Below are positions 27,647 through 29,137 of a stretch of 29,137 nt of DNA, one piece after another. The notes below the pieces were generated by a model. That model was not told the DNA's origin, searched no databases, and saw nothing but the letters and a program-made list of their open reading frames with translations. Position 1 is the first letter of the stretch. Every line of letters starts with the position of its first letter. The position numbers and the translations under genes are program-made. This DNA comes from CAZZBK01 sp964652155 (GTDB lineage: Bacteria; Planctomycetota; Planctomycetia; Pirellulales; PNKZ01). The stretch covers positions 1 to 29,137 of the forward strand of contig CAZZBK010000074.1 of the NCBI GenBank assembly GCA_964652155.1. Direction: 5' to 3'.

Positions 27647-27951
27647 TCACCATGCAGGAGCGGGAGATCATCAGGCATGCCCTGGGGCTGAGCAACCCGG
27701 ATTCCCGATGCGTCGGCTACCGCAACCGTTACTATGCTGGCGGGGCCACGGCTGACATCTGCCGTGGTCTTGTGGCCAAGGGCATGGCCCTTGAGATCAA
27801 GGACGGAGATCCAGGCGAGATTTCCCTCTTCAAGATCTCGACCGAGGGTTTTCTCAACGCCCGGAAACGTTCGGAAAGAATGGACAAGGAAGAAACCGCC
27901 GAGATGCGGAAGATCGATGCCGCCATCAGAGCGGCAAGGGTGGAGGCTTGA
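27643..27951 (+). CDS. Conserved unknown phage protein (102 aa)
   Basis: The N-terminus REIIRHALGLSNPDSRCVGY, then YYAGGATADICRGLVAKGMA, is a pattern I know from many alphaproteobacterial phage proteins ('HALGL...YRN...AG..C..LV..G.A'). The C-terminus is a charged helix. The start overlaps the upstream stop (ATGA). Function unknown. Confidence 0.7.
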   Translation: MITMQEREIIRHALGLSNPDSRCVGYRNRYYAGGATADICRGLVAKGMALEIKDGDPGEISLFKISTEGFLNARKRSERMDKEETAEMRKIDAAIRAARVEA

Positions 27952-28392
27952 ATGACCACACTAGCGCCAGCGACGACGGGCTTTCTCCCCGTCCACGTCT
28001 ACGAGGGGCCTGAGCTGGACCGGGCCAAAGACATCTGCCACGCCATCAATGCCTTCGCCATGGAGACCATGGGGCTAGGCAAGGCGGACCCAGCCAAGGT
28101 GCGGGATCTCACCTTGCGCCAGATGCTCGATGCGGTCGAGACCGTCGAGCGATGGAACGACCGGCCGCAGATGGAAGGGGTCAGCTACTCCGTCTGCATG
28201 GTGCCTGCCGAACGGCTGGTCGCGGCGGTCTACACCTTGGTCCACTTCTGCCAGCGATCGCCGTGCGGCGATGAGGAGGACGACGACATCATCGTCCGCT
28301 TCACGCAGAAACACTGGGGCGACGACATGGTGCAGTTTCTGCTCGTCGGGAACCGCGAGAAGACGGAAGTCGACGAGGAGGTGGACGAATGA
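27952..28392 (+). CDS. Unknown acidic protein (146 aa)
   Basis: ATG 27952 follows GGTGGAGGC. The protein has a helical core (LDRAKDICHAINAFAMETMG, RQMLDAVETVERWND) and a strongly acidic end (EKTEVDEEVDE). The acidic tail could mimic DNA or bind basic partners. No family recognised. Confidence 0.6.
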   Translation: MTTLAPATTGFLPVHVYEGPELDRAKDICHAINAFAMETMGLGKADPAKVRDLTLRQMLDAVETVERWNDRPQMEGVSYSVCMVPAERLVAAVYTLVHFCQRSPCGDEEDDDIIVRFTQKHWGDDMVQFLLVGNREKTEVDEEVDE

Positions 28393-28661
28393 GCGCCCGC
28401 CCAGTCAAATGGTCGTGGAAAGACAAGGCTGAAGCGCTGGATTCGGAGCTCCGCAGCGCTCTGTTTGTCGTTCGAGATGTGGCTTGCGGCGACAAGACGG
28501 CCCAATCTGCCGCGTGGTGGCTGTGCGCGAATTTCCGCTCCATGTTCAAAGCCGATTTCGACTTGCGTACGTTGGCGGCACTCTACATCGAGACGGCGCC
28601 GACTGGCGTTTCGTGGTCCGAATGGTTCGGAGATGACCAGTCTAATGGAGGGACCGAATGA
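28389..28661 (+). CDS. Unknown protein (90 aa)
   Basis: ATG 28389 overlaps the upstream stop (ATGA). Several Trp and Cys residues (KWSWKDKAEALDSELRSALF, then SAAWWLCANFRSMFKADF) suggest a small helical fold. Its own TGA overlaps a 12-codon mini-frame that leads into the HNH gene. Function unknown. Confidence 0.6.
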   Translation: MSARPVKWSWKDKAEALDSELRSALFVVRDVACGDKTAQSAAWWLCANFRSMFKADFDLRTLAALYIETAPTGVSWSEWFGDDQSNGGTE

Positions 28662-28698
28662 CTCTTCTCCGCGCCTATGATCAAGTAGGCAACTGATG
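28658..28698 (+). other. 12-codon mini-frame before the HNH gene
   Basis: ATG 28658 shares ATGA with the stop of the 90-aa gene and reads MTLLRAYDQVGN before a TGA that overlaps the HNH ATG (TGATG). It may be only a translational bridge, or the beginning of a gene cut off when the HNH gene entered the operon. Confidence 0.35.
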
Positions 28699-29137
28699 GC
28701 TGGCTATAGGATCGACATGAGGGGAAAGGTATTCGGATCGTGGACCGCCATCGCTTATGACCGCAACGGGTATTGGCGGTGCCGGTGCTCGTGCGGCATC
28801 GAGAAGTCGATCTACGGAATGACCCTGCGGCGCGGCACATCGACGAGATGTAGTTCGTGTCGGTCAACGGCTGTCGCAACAACTCACGGAGAGTCTAAGA
28901 CACGATTGTACAATATCTGGTGTGGGATAAAGGCACGTTGCCTGAACCCCAATGAAGACGCTTACCCGCGTTACGGCGGCCGCGGTATCGCCATCTGCGA
29001 CGAGTGGGTGGCTGACTATCCAGCCTTCAGGGAGTGGGCTCTTTCGAATGGTTACGAGCCCCATCTGACGATCGAGCGCAAAGACAACGACCGCGGCTAC
29101 AGCCCCGATAACTGTCGCTGGGCCACCTATTCAGAGC
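28696..29137 (+). CDS. HNH homing endonuclease-type protein, 3' end cut by the window edge
   Basis: 147 residues are visible: KVFGSWTAIAYDRNGYWRCR, zinc half-sites CRCSCG (29-34) and CSSC (52-55), THGESKTRLYNIWCGIKARC, YPRYGGRGIAICDEW, then the HNH core LTIERKDNDRGYSPDNCRWA (125-144). All visible parts are intact, unlike the truncated relative at 10272-10655. The family makes site-specific double-strand breaks that spread its own gene. It continues past 29137. Confidence 0.8.
   Translation, partial: MAGYRIDMRGKVFGSWTAIAYDRNGYWRCRCSCGIEKSIYGMTLRRGTSTRCSSCRSTAVATTHGESKTRLYNIWCGIKARCLNPNEDAYPRYGGRGIAICDEWVADYPAFREWALSNGYEPHLTIERKDNDRGYSPDNCRWATYSE

Noticed and set aside
1..29137. Integrase, attachment sites or tRNA genes
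   Set aside because: No tyrosine or serine recombinase motif, tRNA cloverleaf or paired direct repeats could be found, so the element's ends are not in this window.

Overview
The window looks like part of a temperate phage or prophage of an alphaproteobacterium, most likely a member of the Hyphomicrobiales (Rhizobiales). The evidence is high GC content, GcrA and GapR homologues (both typical of Alphaproteobacteria), a porin with the rhizobial 'CCADLEERVAELEATTARKGNRKV' type of N-terminal region (not quoted further), a RecT-type annealing protein, a Dam-like phage methyltransferase, several HNH endonucleases and dense four-base (ATGA/GTGA) gene overlaps. No integrase, terminase, capsid, tail or lysis gene and no tRNA is visible, so this is the early/regulatory half of such an element.

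Layout. Positions 1-17489 are read leftward (minus strand) as one long early operon. From its start it holds an unknown 243-aa protein, two very small genes, a replication initiator with internal iterons, a partner protein, an HNH nuclease, GcrA, zinc-ribbon proteins, a porin followed by a truncated HNH gene and a terminator, a Dam-like methyltransferase, a helicase-methyltransferase pair, small HTH proteins, GapR, two related HNH genes, a PD-(D/E)XK nuclease and small unknown proteins. Positions 17490-19140 are the switch region: a plus-strand repressor, a minus-strand HTH gene, a plus-strand XRE-type gene, two outward promoters and several palindromes. Positions 19141-29137 are read rightward: three small genes, a 210-base run of hairpins, a coiled-coil protein and RecT, then about 14 mostly unknown small genes, ending in an HNH gene cut by the window edge.

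How it fits together. The repressor region probably controls a left promoter (TTGACA at 17687-17692) and a right promoter (TTGACA at 19080-19085). The left operon supplies replication and DNA modification; the right one supplies recombination. The most interesting unexplained structures are the seven back-to-back hairpins at 19936-20144, the structured, terminator-ending leader of the left operon (17515-17652), two six-copy 12-bp iteron arrays flanking AT-rich DNA inside the initiator gene (15751-15943), and a three-box operator-like array at 4448-4506. The phage-borne pairing of GcrA, GapR and two DNA methyltransferases suggests interference with the host cell cycle. All functions are inferred from reading the sequence; no search was run.
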